A stretch of 64,000 bases of DNA from Paraburkholderia haematera (GCF_905220975.1 NZ_CAJNBK010000004.1:124001-188000); one strand, 5' to 3'; shown: positions 1 to 9,356, counted from the first letter of the stretch. Notes: generated from the letters alone by a model not told the origin. Program-made: numbers and translations.

Positions 1-15
1 TGTGCCGGTGATGGG

Positions 16-1377
16 TCAACTCGGACTGCGCGGCTGCGCAGGCGGCAGTGTGGCGGGGTTGGGCAGCGGAACGACGCTGGCCGCGCTGCGAGTGATGGTG
101 TCGTTGTCGACGATCGAGGCGTTGGTTGGGTTCGATCGGGTTGCGGTGTTTGCCGCGGCTGCCGCATGGGCGGCGTTTGAGTTGCCGTTCGCCGTGGCGT
201 TTGCATTCACCGTCGCGGTGCCGCTGGCTTGAGCGGCGGCGCTTGCGTTTGCGTTGCCATTGCCATTGCCGTTGCCATTGGCAACCGCCACGCCGCTTGC
301 GCCCGTTGCCGTATTCGCCGTGGTTCCCGCATCACTATCCGACGCCGGTGGATCGACCGCATAGATATGCTTGACCCCGTCCGGCGTCTGCGCATAGCGG
401 ACGTCGTCGGAGGAAATCATTTCGGAGTACGACGCCGAGGCTGTGGTCCCCGCCGCGACGTTGGCGTTTTCGGCGGCTTCCACCAGCACGTTCTTCACGT
501 TCGGATCCAGATCGGCGCGCACCCGCGCGAGCGCCGCGTCGAGATCCGCGCGGCTGCTGACGGCGCCGGTCACCGCGAAGTTGCCCTCGCCGAGATAGCG
601 CACGTGAGCGCCGGCTACGCCCAGCGAATCCTCGATGCTGCGCGCGTCGTTTTGCGCGACGTCGTAATTGCGCGAGATGCCGGTCGTCGAAATCCGCGCG
701 AGCAGGTTGCGCACGGCGTCGTCGTCGGCGGGACTCGTGACCATGCCCGTGACCACCACGGTGTTGCCGACCGCGTGCGCCTGCAAGCCGCTCACGTGGG
801 CCGCGGCCAGCGCCTCGCTGACGCGTTGCGCGCGGTCGTCGGCATTGCGCGGCAGGGCGGCGCGGCTCATCTGCGTGGTGGTCAGCAGCGAACCGGCGAC
901 GATCACGATACCGAGTGCGAAGCACGCCAGCACGGCGCCGACATAACGGTGGCGCTTCTTGCGTTCGGCCGCGAAGCGCGCTTCGGCGGGGCGCGTCAGC
1001 AGCATCGACAACAGGTCGAGATCGGACGGCCAGACGGCGTCGTCCGTCCCGACGCACAGGATCATGTCGTCGAACTGCATCGGCACGAAGTCCACCAGCA
1101 GCACCACTTCTTCCGCGACGGCCGACTGTGCGGGCTGACCTTCTGCCGGATCTGCCGGGCCCACCGTGCCCGCTGCGTCTGCCGTTTGTGCGGCCGCGGC
1201 CGCGACGCGCTGCGCGCTGACCACGCCGCTCGCGTCGACGTGCAGCAGCGCATCCGCACCCCGCCAGTCGGTGAGGCGGATGTCGGCATCGTCGTCGGCG
1301 CCGACGCGATGCGTGCCCGGCGCGAGCTGCAATTGCGCTCCCGCGTGGACGCCCGTCAGTATCCGCAGCAGTTTCAT
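16..1377 (-). CDS. hrcD: HrcD/SctD, inner-membrane ring protein of the T3S basal body
   Basis: The 453-residue protein has the SctD layout: an N-terminal FHA-like cytoplasmic domain (about residues 1-110, starting MKLLRILTGVHAG), a single membrane span near residues 145-168 (AVLACFALGIVIVAGSLL) and a periplasmic part with BON-like ring-building repeats. In the family it forms the outer of the two inner-membrane rings together with HrcJ. It is the last gene of the leftward hrcU operon seen here, as in the Ralstonia/Xanthomonas order hrcU-V-hpaP-Q-R-S-hpaA-hrcD. The C-terminal 100 or so residues are low-complexity, rich in Asn, Gly and Ala, with GN repeats coded by imperfect 6-bp repeats near 240-290; this tail may vary between strains. 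Family assignment is by domain layout and position. Confidence 0.87.
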   Translation of the reverse strand: MKLLRILTGVHAGAQLQLAPGTHRVGADDDADIRLTDWRGADALLHVDASGVVSAQRVAAAAAQTADAAGTVGPADPAEGQPAQSAVAEEVVLLVDFVPMQFDDMILCVGTDDAVWPSDLDLLSMLLTRPAEARFAAERKKRHRYVGAVLACFALGIVIVAGSLLTTTQMSRAALPRNADDRAQRVSEALAAAHVSGLQAHAVGNTVVVTGMVTSPADDDAVRNLLARISTTGISRNYDVAQNDARSIEDSLGVAGAHVRYLGEGNFAVTGAVSSRADLDAALARVRADLDPNVKNVLVEAAENANVAAGTTASASYSEMISSDDVRYAQTPDGVKHIYAVDPPASDSDAGTTANTATGASGVAVANGNGNGNGNANASAAAQASGTATVNANATANGNSNAAHAAAAANTATRSNPTNASIVDNDTITRSAASVVPLPNPATLPPAQPRSPS

Positions 1378-1530
1378 CGTGCTCGCACAGGGTGGGTGGG
1401 AAGAGGGCCGGGGCGTGCGCGGTGCACGGCGCGACCGGTCCGATCGACCTTAATGTAGCCGCCCGTTATGGCAGGTCCCGGAGCGGATGCGAAGGCACCG
1501 CGTGGGATGCGAAGCCGCGCGGCAAACCGG

Positions 1531-2580
1531 CTAGCGGCCGCCGTTCGGGAAGGCGCGGCGCGGGCCTGGCGGCGGGGCAGAATGGGGCGGCGGCGCACCG
1601 GGTGTGGCCGCATCGGCACCTGTTCTAGAGTCTGCTTTGGCGTCTCCTTCGGCGGTAGAACCGGCTGTGCCGGATGCACCGGACTTGCCCGATTCCGCCC
1701 CCCGCCCGAGCGCGCCACTGCGCATCACGCACAAGGTATCGATCGAGCGGGCGAGTTGCGCGGCATTCGACGGCTTGTCCGCGTGCAGCCAAAGCAGCGG
1801 AAACAGCAGGTTGAAGCGCTGCACCCGTTCCGGCGGCGGCATCCGCGTCACCCCGTGAGTGGCCGGCCCGCCCGCGCGCTCACGCAACGCGGCCACACCG
1901 GAACCCGCACCCGGCTGCGACGCGGCGATGCTGCCGATTTTCTGCTGCACGCCTAGCAGATCGATCGCCTGTTCAAGCACGCGCGAATCGATCGGCATCT
2001 GCGGATTGGCGGCCAACTGGTCGCGCAGATTCAGCATGTCGCCGCGCCACGCGTCACGCACCGCGGCGGCGCGCGCACCTTCCTGCCCCGGCTGGGAAAA
2101 TTGAGCGGCGACCGCGTCGAGTCTGCCTGAAGGCGGGGGCGGCACGGCGCTGCGGTCGCCGCGCGCCTTGATCGCCGGCGCCGCGCCCGTGCCGTGCTCG
2201 TCGCCATGGTCGCCTTGCGAATGGCCGCCACCACCGCCGCGCCCGCCGCCGTCGCGGTTGACCTTCTGTCCCTCGGCGTGATGCGCTTCGGCGTCGTCCG
2301 GGCCGTCGTCGTCGAGACCGCCGGCGTTGCTGCGCTGTTTTTTGGCGGCGCGGCGCTTGCGAGCCAACTGATCCGCCATTCGTTTGGCGCGGACGGAACT
2401 CACCGACGGACCACGTTGCGCGTCGTTGCCGTACGTGAAATTGGTGGTGCCGCGATACAGCGCCGCGAATTGCGCGCCGTTGCGCGCGCCCTGCGCATTG
2501 GCGGTTTTCTGCTGCGACTGGGCGACGTGCTGTGCCTGGGCCGCCGCCGTGTCGCTGCCCTGATGAGAGATGCGGCTCAT
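1531..2580 (-). CDS. hpaA: HpaA-like T3S control protein
   Basis: The 349-residue hydrophilic protein lies between hrcS and hrcD, the place of hpaA in Hrp2 clusters. HpaA proteins are secreted substrates that also control export, in Xanthomonas with the chaperone HpaB. An Arg/Lys-rich stretch at about residues 65-82 (RAKRMADQLARKRRAAKKQR) resembles the nuclear-localisation-type basic region reported for HpaA. A Gly/His/Asp-rich low-complexity stretch follows (about 85-145), then a more ordered helical region (about 165-275) and a Pro/Ala-rich tail. It starts 38 bases after the hrcS stop. The name rests mainly on synteny and the basic region, because HpaA sequences diverge fast. Confidence 0.72.
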   Translation of the reverse strand: MSRISHQGSDTAAAQAQHVAQSQQKTANAQGARNGAQFAALYRGTTNFTYGNDAQRGPSVSSVRAKRMADQLARKRRAAKKQRSNAGGLDDDGPDDAEAHHAEGQKVNRDGGGRGGGGGHSQGDHGDEHGTGAAPAIKARGDRSAVPPPPSGRLDAVAAQFSQPGQEGARAAAVRDAWRGDMLNLRDQLAANPQMPIDSRVLEQAIDLLGVQQKIGSIAASQPGAGSGVAALRERAGGPATHGVTRMPPPERVQRFNLLFPLLWLHADKPSNAAQLARSIDTLCVMRSGALGRGAESGKSGASGTAGSTAEGDAKADSRTGADAATPGAPPPHSAPPPGPRRAFPNGGR

Positions 2581-2618
2581 GTCGATCGCCTCGCAGGTGG
2601 GTCAGGCAGTGCGCCGCT

Positions 2619-2882
2619 TCACAGCGGCACGGCCGCCTGCATCATTTCGTTGGCGAAGTGCAGAATCGCCGCGCACGAGAGCGGCGCGGCGACCACGATC
2701 GCCACCGTCACCGCGATCAGTTTGACCGCGTGCGACAGCGTCTGGTCCTGCATCGAGGTGATCGCCTGCAGGAACGACACCCCGAGGCCGACCACCGCCG
2801 CGACGATCACTGCCGGCAACGAAACGGTCAGGCACAGCAGCATGCCCTCGGTGGTGAAGCGGATCAGCGAATCGATTTCCAT
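2619..2882 (-). CDS. hrcS: HrcS/SctS, T3S export apparatus membrane protein
   Basis: This 87-residue protein has two hydrophobic helices (about residues 15-40 and 52-78) and the family start MEIDSLIRFTTEGMLL. SctS is a FliQ homologue; with SctR and SctT it forms the helical export gate in the inner membrane. The motif SFLQAITSMQDQTLS between the helices is characteristic of the family. It begins 24 bases after hrcR on the same strand, in the conserved hrcR-hrcS order. Length matches the usual 85-90 residues. Confidence 0.95.
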   Translation of the reverse strand: MEIDSLIRFTTEGMLLCLTVSLPAVIVAAVVGLGVSFLQAITSMQDQTLSHAVKLIAVTVAIVVAAPLSCAAILHFANEMMQAAVPL

Positions 2883-2906
2883 CTGGGTTTTCCTGGAATG
2901 GCCGCG

Positions 2907-3557
2907 CTATTTGTACGACATCACGAGACCGTGAATCAGCGTCGACCAGCCGTCCATCACGACGAACAGCAGCAGCTTGAACGGAATCGCCACGTTAGTC
3001 GGCGTGACCTGGTTCAAACCCATCGCGAGCAGCACGTTCGCGATGATCAGATCGATCACGATAAACGCGATGTACAGCAGAAAGCCGATCTTGAACGCGT
3101 CCGTCATCTCCGTCAGCGTGAACGCGGGCGCCAGCACGATCAGATCGTCTTCCTTGATCAGCGCGGCTTCGTCTTTCGGCCACACCACGGAAGCCGAGCG
3201 CAGAAAGAAGCGCTTTTCGCGCTCGTTCGTGTGCTTGACGAGGAACGCGCGGAACGGCTCACGCGCCGCGCCGAATGCCTGAATTAGCGCCTGCGACGGT
3301 TGCGACGCAAGTTGCTGGCCTTCGAGCGATTTCGCGGCGAGCATGCCGATCGGCGCCATCACGTAGATGGACACCAGAATCGCGATGCCGTTGAGCACCA
3401 TGTTCGGCGGCACCTGCTGCACGCCGAGTGCATTGCGCAGGAGGCCCAGCACCACGACGATTTTCGCGTACGACGTGACGACCATGGCAACGAAGGGCAG
3501 CAGGCTGATCGCGACGACGACCAGCAGCAGCCCGGTGATATCACTGAATTGGACCAT
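2907..3557 (-). CDS. hrcR: HrcR/SctR, T3S export apparatus membrane protein
   Basis: The 216-residue protein is a FliP/SctR homologue. It has an N-terminal hydrophobic hairpin, the highly conserved stretch TSYAKIVVVLGLLRNALGVQ at about residues 28-47, the motif QQVPPNMVLNGIAI just after it, and two more membrane helices near the C-terminus (LLYIAFIVIDLIIANVLLAM). SctR is the core of the export gate. Its start overlaps the end of hrcQ by 17 bases, suggesting translational coupling. Full length for the family. Confidence 0.96.
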   Translation of the reverse strand: MVQFSDITGLLLVVVAISLLPFVAMVVTSYAKIVVVLGLLRNALGVQQVPPNMVLNGIAILVSIYVMAPIGMLAAKSLEGQQLASQPSQALIQAFGAAREPFRAFLVKHTNEREKRFFLRSASVVWPKDEAALIKEDDLIVLAPAFTLTEMTDAFKIGFLLYIAFIVIDLIIANVLLAMGLNQVTPTNVAIPFKLLLFVVMDGWSTLIHGLVMSYK

Positions 3558-5103
3558 GCCTGTGCGCCATGCGAATGATGCGGATGCCGAGATGCTCGCC
3601 GACCGTCACCAGCTCGCCATAGCCGATGGTTTGTCCGTGCGCGACGAGCCGCAATTGTGCGTCTGCCACGGGTACTGGCAGTTCGAGCACGTAACCGGGG
3701 CCGAGCGCCGACAATTGGGCGAGCGGTAATGCCACCGTATCGATTTCGAACTGCACCGGCAATTCGAGTTCGCCGATCCGGATCGGATCGGCCGGGTCGT
3801 CGATGGCGAGCCCGGCGTCGGCGCTCGCCGGGTCCAGCTCTTCTGACATGTTCGGCTCCTTGACGATGACGAGCGACTGCCCGTCGATTTCCACAGCGGC
3901 GCACACACGGGTGAGCCCGGGGGTTCCCCACGCGGCGACAGCGCGCGGTCGTGCGTGGGGCGAAGAGGGGACGCTCGATGCATCGAGCAGCGTGGCATCG
4001 AACGAAGGGAAGGCGGCGCGCAACAGCACGTCGCCGGGTTCCAGCGCGTGCAGCGTGTCGACCGGTAAGCGCTTGACGCCGAGAATCAGGCTGCCGGGGA
4101 CCGTGAGGTCGACGGCGGTTTCCGAAGCGCGATCGGACGCAGACGAAGGCGAAGCATCTGAAGCGGCCGCCGCTGCGGGCGATAAAACCGAAGCAGGCGA
4201 GGGTGCCACACGCAGCAATCGGTCGAGCACGTCATAGCACGCGGGATCGGCGCTGAGCGCGACCTGATAGCGGCGTTCATCCAGCACGAACGAGAGCGTC
4301 ACGATGGGTGAAATGGCAGAGGCCTCGCCCGCCGGCTTGCGTGACGATGTCGAATCGCCCAGACGCCCACGCCGCACGGCAACCACGCGTGGGTCCCTGA
4401 AACCTGCACGGATCAATCGCTCGAACAGCGGTTCAAGTACCACGCCCGCGACCGCCTGGCGTAATGCGACGTCGGCAGGCGGCTTCGCGCTGAGCGCGTC
4501 GGTATCCGGCCACGCGGTGATCGCGAGCGGCGTATAGGCGTGCAGATCGAGTGCCACGCGCATGCCAACGGCCGACATGCCGTCAGCCGGCGCGAGCGTC
4601 AGTTCGATTACGCCTGGGTCCGCGTAAGCCGCATCAAAGGTATTGCAATCGGCCACAGCCGCTTGCCATTCGGTGATGCCGAGCGTCGCATGCAGAAAAC
4701 CGGCGACCCGTGCATCGCATAGCGTGCGCGTCACGCGAGCGGAGGCAGGGCTGATGGCCCGCAAGCGCAGCGGCGCGATCGGAGCGATTGAAGTGATTGA
4801 AGCGTCGGTAACCGCCGCGCCGAGTTCCTTTGTCTTTGCCGCTGCGGCGTTCGCTGAATGTGAGCTAGCACGCTCAAAATCGCCCGGCATGCTCGTCGGT
4901 TCCACTGCCGCCGTATGCCCGCTTGCGATATTTCCCGCTTTGCTCGACGGCTCAATCGCGACCGCGCGCTCACGCGCCGCATCGCCCGCCACACGTGCCA
5001 ATGCCGTCACCTTGTGCCCACGCGTGGCGTGCGGATCGTTCGCGGCTTCGTCTTCGGTCGTCGGCTCGTCGAGCGGATAGGTCATGCGCAGGGGATCTGT
5101 CAC
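3541..5103 (-). CDS. hrcQ: HrcQ/SctQ, cytoplasmic sorting platform (C-ring) protein
   Basis: The 520-residue protein ends with a SPOA (FliN/SctQ-like) domain, about residues 435-515, recognisable by LPVQFEIDTVALPLAQLSAL and the ending GEHLGIRIIRM. The family forms the cytoplasmic sorting platform with HrpB4/SctK-type, SctL and SctN proteins. HrcQ is one gene here, not split into hrcQA and hrcQB as in Pseudomonas syringae, which fits the Hrp2 type. The N-terminal 110 residues are Ala/Asp-rich and poorly ordered, making the protein longer than typical HrcQ. The start overlaps the hpaP stop by four bases (ATGA). Confidence 0.88.
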   Translation of the reverse strand: MTDPLRMTYPLDEPTTEDEAANDPHATRGHKVTALARVAGDAARERAVAIEPSSKAGNIASGHTAAVEPTSMPGDFERASSHSANAAAAKTKELGAAVTDASITSIAPIAPLRLRAISPASARVTRTLCDARVAGFLHATLGITEWQAAVADCNTFDAAYADPGVIELTLAPADGMSAVGMRVALDLHAYTPLAITAWPDTDALSAKPPADVALRQAVAGVVLEPLFERLIRAGFRDPRVVAVRRGRLGDSTSSRKPAGEASAISPIVTLSFVLDERRYQVALSADPACYDVLDRLLRVAPSPASVLSPAAAAASDASPSSASDRASETAVDLTVPGSLILGVKRLPVDTLHALEPGDVLLRAAFPSFDATLLDASSVPSSPHARPRAVAAWGTPGLTRVCAAVEIDGQSLVIVKEPNMSEELDPASADAGLAIDDPADPIRIGELELPVQFEIDTVALPLAQLSALGPGYVLELPVPVADAQLRLVAHGQTIGYGELVTVGEHLGIRIIRMAHRHGPIQ

Positions 5104-5840
5104 CAGACAGTGAGTTCGATTTCGCGGGCTTCACCCCACGCGCGCAGCAAGGCGTCGAGTTCTCGCTCGAGCAGTGCGCTGTGTTCCAAGAGTAGTTGCC
5201 GTGTCGCCGTATCCGGCGTGTCGAACCGAAGCTGCAGACTGAAACGCGAAAGCGTCAGGTACAGCGTGGTTTGCGGCAGCAGTTTCTGATCGAGCGGCAA
5301 CTGCACTTCCCAGTTGCCTGCTTCGGCAATCGAAGGGTCGCCGCAGAACGCGCCGATCTCGCGAGCGAGCGAGCCGAGCAGTTGCACGAAGCGTTGCTGT
5401 TGCCGGTAGACGGCCGTCACGACCGGCGCCGCGGCATCGGCGACGCGCGCGCCGATGGCGAGACGTTCGGCCGAGGGCGTGCTATCCGCGCTTGCCGAAG
5501 GATTCGCATCACTACCCGATGCGGATAACGCAGACGCTTCCTGCGCTGCATCGCCATCGTCATCGCCGCGAGCGAACAGGCGCGGTGCGGATGGCGCAGT
5601 GGCATCGGTAGCGTCTTCAACGGCATCCGCATCGCTGCCGCCTTGCGAGCCCGCGTGCTCGTCGGCGTTCGCGTTGCTATTGAGCCGATGCAACGCGCGG
5701 CGTCGTCCGAGCAGCGACGCGTAGTCGAAACCACGTCCACCCGATCCACGCGAGCCGGCGCGCGCGCCGATGTCTTCGGGCGTGTCGCTATCCGCCTCGC
5801 CGGGAATGACGCGCACGTGGCGCGAGACGATATGCGTCAT
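5100..5840 (-). CDS. hpaP: HpaP-like protein (SctP family)
   Basis: This 246-residue protein sits between hrcV and hrcQ, the position of hpaP/hrpP in Hrp2 clusters. The N-terminal half is disordered and rich in Asp, Ala and Ser. The C-terminal half (about 140-246) is more ordered and ends ERELDALLRAWGEAREIELTVW, resembling the conserved C-terminal region of HpaP/SctP. SctP proteins regulate the switch from early to late substrates. It begins 10 bases after hrcV and overlaps hrcQ by four bases. The sequence itself is divergent, so the call leans on synteny. Confidence 0.72.
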   Translation of the reverse strand: MTHIVSRHVRVIPGEADSDTPEDIGARAGSRGSGGRGFDYASLLGRRRALHRLNSNANADEHAGSQGGSDADAVEDATDATAPSAPRLFARGDDDGDAAQEASALSASGSDANPSASADSTPSAERLAIGARVADAAAPVVTAVYRQQQRFVQLLGSLAREIGAFCGDPSIAEAGNWEVQLPLDQKLLPQTTLYLTLSRFSLQLRFDTPDTATRQLLLEHSALLERELDALLRAWGEAREIELTVW

Positions 5841-5850
5841 CGCCAGGGCC

Positions 5851-7956
5851 TCAGATCGACACGCGGCCGAGCGGCCGCAATTCGACGTGTTCGCCGAGTT
5901 CCTGATACGAATACACCGCGAGCCAGCCGAGCCGCGCTTCGATCATGCGCCGCACGTAACGGCGAATATCCATCGACGTCACCAGCGCCACGCCCTCGCG
6001 CGGCACGGCGCCGACGAAAGACTGGATCTTGTCGATCAGCAAGGTGGCTTCATCGGGCGGCAAGGCGAGGAAATTGCCGGTCGGCGTCTGCTTGATCGAC
6101 TGACGGATGTGCTGTTCGACCGGCATGTCGAACAGCACCGCCGACAAGGTCCGCTCGCCGCTCGCGGCCCGATGCGCGAGAAAGCGCGAGAGGTCGCCGC
6201 GTACGTACTCGGTCAGCATCAGCATGTCTTTTTCTTTGGGTCCCCACGCGATCAGACTTTCCATGATCGTGCGCACGTTGCGGATCGAAATCTGTTCTTC
6301 GAGCAGGCGACGCAGCACGTCGGCGATTCGTTGCGGCGGCAGCACCTTCTGCACCTCGGCAACGAGACCCGGATAGTCGCCCGCCAGTTGATCGAGAATC
6401 CACTGCACTTCCTGAATGCCGAGAAAGAGCGGTGCGTGGCGCCGCATCAGCGCCACCGACGCATGCGCGATCGCCTGTTCCGCGCGCCATACCGACGTTT
6501 TCGGCGGCACCGCGCGCTCTTCGAGCCAGCGCGTCGGTGCGCCGCTGGCGTCGATCGGCGGGCCGGCCTCGCTTTGTGCAATGAGCGCGTCCAGCGCCTG
6601 GCTCTCCTCGCTCGTCAGCGTGACGGGCGCAGCCGAATGCGCGAGACGGCTCGCTTCGGGCAGCATCACTTTGCCGGCGGGAAGTTCGATGGTCAGTTGC
6701 GGGACATCGTGCACGAGAATCTGACAGGTTGACGAAGGCAGCGCGGCATACGTCCACATCGTGATGCCGGGAAACGGCAGGCCGAGCTCTTCCTGCAAGC
6801 GCGCGCGTTCGGTTTCGAACGACTTGTCGAGCGCGGGCATGGTCAGCCGTGCTACCAGATCGGGTGCGATGCGCACGCCGAGCGGGCAGGTGAACTGCGG
6901 CGCACGCGCCAGAATCGCCGGCACGTCGATCTTTGAACCGGAGCGTTGCATGGCGTGCAGCGATTCGCGTTCGTGGTTTTGCTGCTGCGGCTTTTTTGCG
7001 TTCAGACGCCATGCGGTGAATGCAAGCGTGCCGGCGAGCAGCAGGAAGAGCGCAGCCGGAAAGCCGGGCACTGCGGCGAAGCCAAGCAGCAACACGGCCG
7101 CGAAATACAGCGCGCGCGAGCTGGAGCCGAGCTGGCGGCCGATTTCATCGCCGAGCGAGCCGGGCTTGGCTTGCCGCTCGTCGGCCACGCGCGTGATCAT
7201 CACGCCGGCCGCAACCGAGAGCAGCAGCGACGGAATCTGCGACACCATCGCATCGCCAACCGACAGAATCGAAAAGCGGTTCGCCGCTTCGCCCGCGCTC
7301 ATGTTGTGATACGCAACCCCCACCGCGATACCCGCGACGATGTTGATCATCGTGATGATCAAGCCCGCGATCGCATCGCCTTTGACGAACTTCATCGCGC
7401 CGTCCATGCCGCCGTGCAACTGGCTTTCCACGGCGAGCGTCGCGCGTTTGCGGCGCGCTTCTTCGGCGCTCAGCAGGTTGGCGCGCAGGTCGGCGTCGAT
7501 GCTCATCTGCTTGCCCGGCAGCGCGTCGAGCGTGAAGCGCGCGCCGACTTCGGCGACCCGTTCGGAACCCTTGGCGATCACGATGAACTGCACGGTTGTG
7601 ATGATCACGAACACCACCAGCCCGACCACCAGATTGCCGCCCACCACCAGTTCGCCGAAGCTTTCGATGATATGGCCGGCCTCCGCATGCAGCAGAATCG
7701 ACTTGGTCGACGCGATGTTCAGCGAGAGCCGGTACAGCGTGGTGAACAGCAGCAGCGAGGGGAACGCGGACAGCGATACCACGTCGGGCACATACATCGT
7801 CACCATCAGCAGGGTCACGCTGATCGTGATGTTGACGCCGAGCAGGATGTCGATCAGCGCCGGCGGCAACGGCAGGATCATCAGCGAAATGATCGCGACG
7901 ATCAGCGCGACGATACCGATTTCACCGCCGGCAGGAAGTTTCAGCGTCTTCAGCAT
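5851..7956 (-). CDS. hrcV: HrcV/SctV, major T3S export gate protein
   Basis: FlhA/SctV family. About eight N-terminal membrane helices (residues 10-310) are followed by a large cytoplasmic domain that forms the nonameric ring receiving substrate-chaperone complexes. The conserved FHIPEP-region equivalent lies in DALPGKQMSIDADLRANLLS, about residue 140-160. I chose the ATG at 7956 (MLKTLKLPAGGEIGI), giving 701 residues, the usual size; the open frame runs on to 8067 but that extension is Arg-rich and lies inside hrcU. The start is 11 bases after the hrcU stop. One of the best conserved proteins of the cluster. Confidence 0.95.
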   Translation of the reverse strand: MLKTLKLPAGGEIGIVALIVAIISLMILPLPPALIDILLGVNITISVTLLMVTMYVPDVVSLSAFPSLLLFTTLYRLSLNIASTKSILLHAEAGHIIESFGELVVGGNLVVGLVVFVIITTVQFIVIAKGSERVAEVGARFTLDALPGKQMSIDADLRANLLSAEEARRKRATLAVESQLHGGMDGAMKFVKGDAIAGLIITMINIVAGIAVGVAYHNMSAGEAANRFSILSVGDAMVSQIPSLLLSVAAGVMITRVADERQAKPGSLGDEIGRQLGSSSRALYFAAVLLLGFAAVPGFPAALFLLLAGTLAFTAWRLNAKKPQQQNHERESLHAMQRSGSKIDVPAILARAPQFTCPLGVRIAPDLVARLTMPALDKSFETERARLQEELGLPFPGITMWTYAALPSSTCQILVHDVPQLTIELPAGKVMLPEASRLAHSAAPVTLTSEESQALDALIAQSEAGPPIDASGAPTRWLEERAVPPKTSVWRAEQAIAHASVALMRRHAPLFLGIQEVQWILDQLAGDYPGLVAEVQKVLPPQRIADVLRRLLEEQISIRNVRTIMESLIAWGPKEKDMLMLTEYVRGDLSRFLAHRAASGERTLSAVLFDMPVEQHIRQSIKQTPTGNFLALPPDEATLLIDKIQSFVGAVPREGVALVTSMDIRRYVRRMIEARLGWLAVYSYQELGEHVELRPLGRVSI

Positions 7957-7967
7957 GGAGGGTCTCG

Positions 7968-9122
7968 TCAGTGGAGGGCGGGCGGCGGCCCGGCGTGATG
8001 CGTGACTGCGCCGTTGGCGTTGGCATCGGCGTGGATATCGGCGCGCGCATCGTTGTCGGGCGCCCACTCGCTATCCACGCGCCGCACGCCGATCGCATCG
8101 ACCCAGCGCAGAATCGCCGCGACCGTTTCGAACAGTTCTTCGGGAATCGGCTGATCGACACCGACCTTGTACAGCGCCCGCGCGACCGGCGGATTGCCGA
8201 TGATCGGCACGCCCGCATCGCGCGCCGCGCGCCGCAATTCGGCAGCGGCCTCGTCCATGCCTTTGGCGATCACGCGCGGCAGCGGGTGTTCGTCCGGGGC
8301 GTAGCGCACCGCGACCGAGTAGTGTGTGGGGTTGACCACCATCATGTTGGCCATGCCCACTTTCGATTGCGGCGGCGCGTTCAGCATTTCGCGCGCGAGG
8401 CGGCGCCGTTCGCCCTTGATGCGCGGATCGCCTTCCTGGTTCTTGTGTTCGCGTTTGACCTCGTCTTTCGACATCTTCATCTTCTTCATGAACATGAAGC
8501 TTTGCAGCTTGACGTCCGCCGCGCCGACCAGCACGAACACCGCCGCGGCCACCATGAAGAGCTTCAGCAGCAGGTCCCAGAACATGCGCGTGAGTTCCGG
8601 CAGCGGCTGATACAGCGAGCCGACGATCAGCGGAAACAGCCACTTGATGGTCTGCCACATCACGCAGAACACGATCGCCGCCTTGACGATCATCTTCGCG
8701 CACTCGATCAGCGTGCGAACCGAAAAGATGCGCTTGAGGCCCGCCATCGGGCTGACGGCCTTCGGATCGGGTGTGATCGGCTTGGTGGCGATCTGCATGC
8801 CGACCTGGCCGATCGAACCGGCAATCGCCGCGAGCGCCGCAATGCACACGCACGGCACGATCGCCGACAACGCGAGGCCGCCCATCTTGTAGAACTGCGT
8901 TTGCATATTGGTCAGCGAATGGTCGCCGTTGACGAAGCCCGTGGCGATCAGCACCGTTTCGCGCATCGCGTCGCTGAAGTGGCTGGCGCCCGCCATCAGA
9001 AGAAGCACCACCGCCGACATCGAGATCGAATCGGTCAAGTCGCTGCTGCGGGACACCTGGCCTTCCTTGCGCGCGTCCCGCAGCTTTTTCTGGGTGGGCT
9101 CTTCGGTTTTTTCGTCGCTCAT
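7968..9122 (-). CDS. hrcU: HrcU/SctU, autocleaving T3S specificity switch protein
   Basis: FlhB/SctU family, 384 residues from ATG 9122 (MSDEKTEEPTQKKLRDAR, the standard family N-terminus). The open frame extends to 9203, but that piece has no family similarity. Four membrane helices occupy about residues 30-215. The self-cleavage motif NPTH is present at residues 264-267, inside MMVVNPTHYSVAVRY. Cleavage between Asn and Pro is needed for switching substrate specificity. It is the first gene of the leftward operon. About 90 bases separate it from a predicted start site below a minus-strand hrpII box. Confidence 0.96.
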   Translation of the reverse strand: MSDEKTEEPTQKKLRDARKEGQVSRSSDLTDSISMSAVVLLLMAGASHFSDAMRETVLIATGFVNGDHSLTNMQTQFYKMGGLALSAIVPCVCIAALAAIAGSIGQVGMQIATKPITPDPKAVSPMAGLKRIFSVRTLIECAKMIVKAAIVFCVMWQTIKWLFPLIVGSLYQPLPELTRMFWDLLLKLFMVAAAVFVLVGAADVKLQSFMFMKKMKMSKDEVKREHKNQEGDPRIKGERRRLAREMLNAPPQSKVGMANMMVVNPTHYSVAVRYAPDEHPLPRVIAKGMDEAAAELRRAARDAGVPIIGNPPVARALYKVGVDQPIPEELFETVAAILRWVDAIGVRRVDSEWAPDNDARADIHADANANGAVTHHAGPPPALH

Positions 9123-9218
9123 GTCGGCTCGGTCGCGATGTGAGGAGGGGCGTGGGCGGGAAGGATTCGCGGCGCGTTCGCGCGCTGAACGCGAACTGAG
9201 CACCGCCTATCCCGGCCG

Positions 9219-9280
9219 ACGATAGCGCGCGGGCCTGCTGCGCGCGCCGGGCGAGGCGAAGCGGGCGCACGCATTCCGAA
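9219..9280 (-). promoter_or_regulatory. hrpII/PIP box promoter of the hrcU operon
   Basis: Read on the minus strand: TTCGG (9280-9276), 15 bases, TTCGC (9260-9256), 31 bases, then TATCGT (9224-9219). This fits TTCGB-N15-TTCGB-N30-32-YANNNT, the published plant-inducible promoter consensus bound by HrpB (Ralstonia) or HrpX (Xanthomonas). The predicted transcription start is near 9212, about 90 bases before the hrcU ATG. Confidence 0.88.
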
Positions 9281-9294
9281 GTACGCCGGTGCGC

Positions 9295-9356
9295 TTCGCA
9301 TCCCATGCGGCCACTTCGCATCCCACGGTTTGCCGCCGCGCGCCGGTTGTTATGTT
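9295..9356 (+). promoter_or_regulatory. hrpII/PIP box promoter of the hrpB1-hrcT operon
   Basis: TTCGC (9295-9299), 15 bases, TTCGC (9315-9319), 31 bases, then TATGTT (9351-9356). It matches the hrpII/PIP consensus TTCGB-N15-TTCGB-N30-32-YANNNT exactly. It lies 14 bases from the oppositely oriented box, and the two have the same internal spacing. Transcription should start near 9363, about 64 bases before hrpB1. The AraC-type HrpB encoded at 15868-17343 is the expected activator. Confidence 0.9.

Noticed and set aside
229..1458. A 409-residue plus-strand open frame opposite hrcD
   Set aside because: Low-complexity His/Arg-rich antisense frame; hrcD has the FHA, membrane and ring-domain layout.
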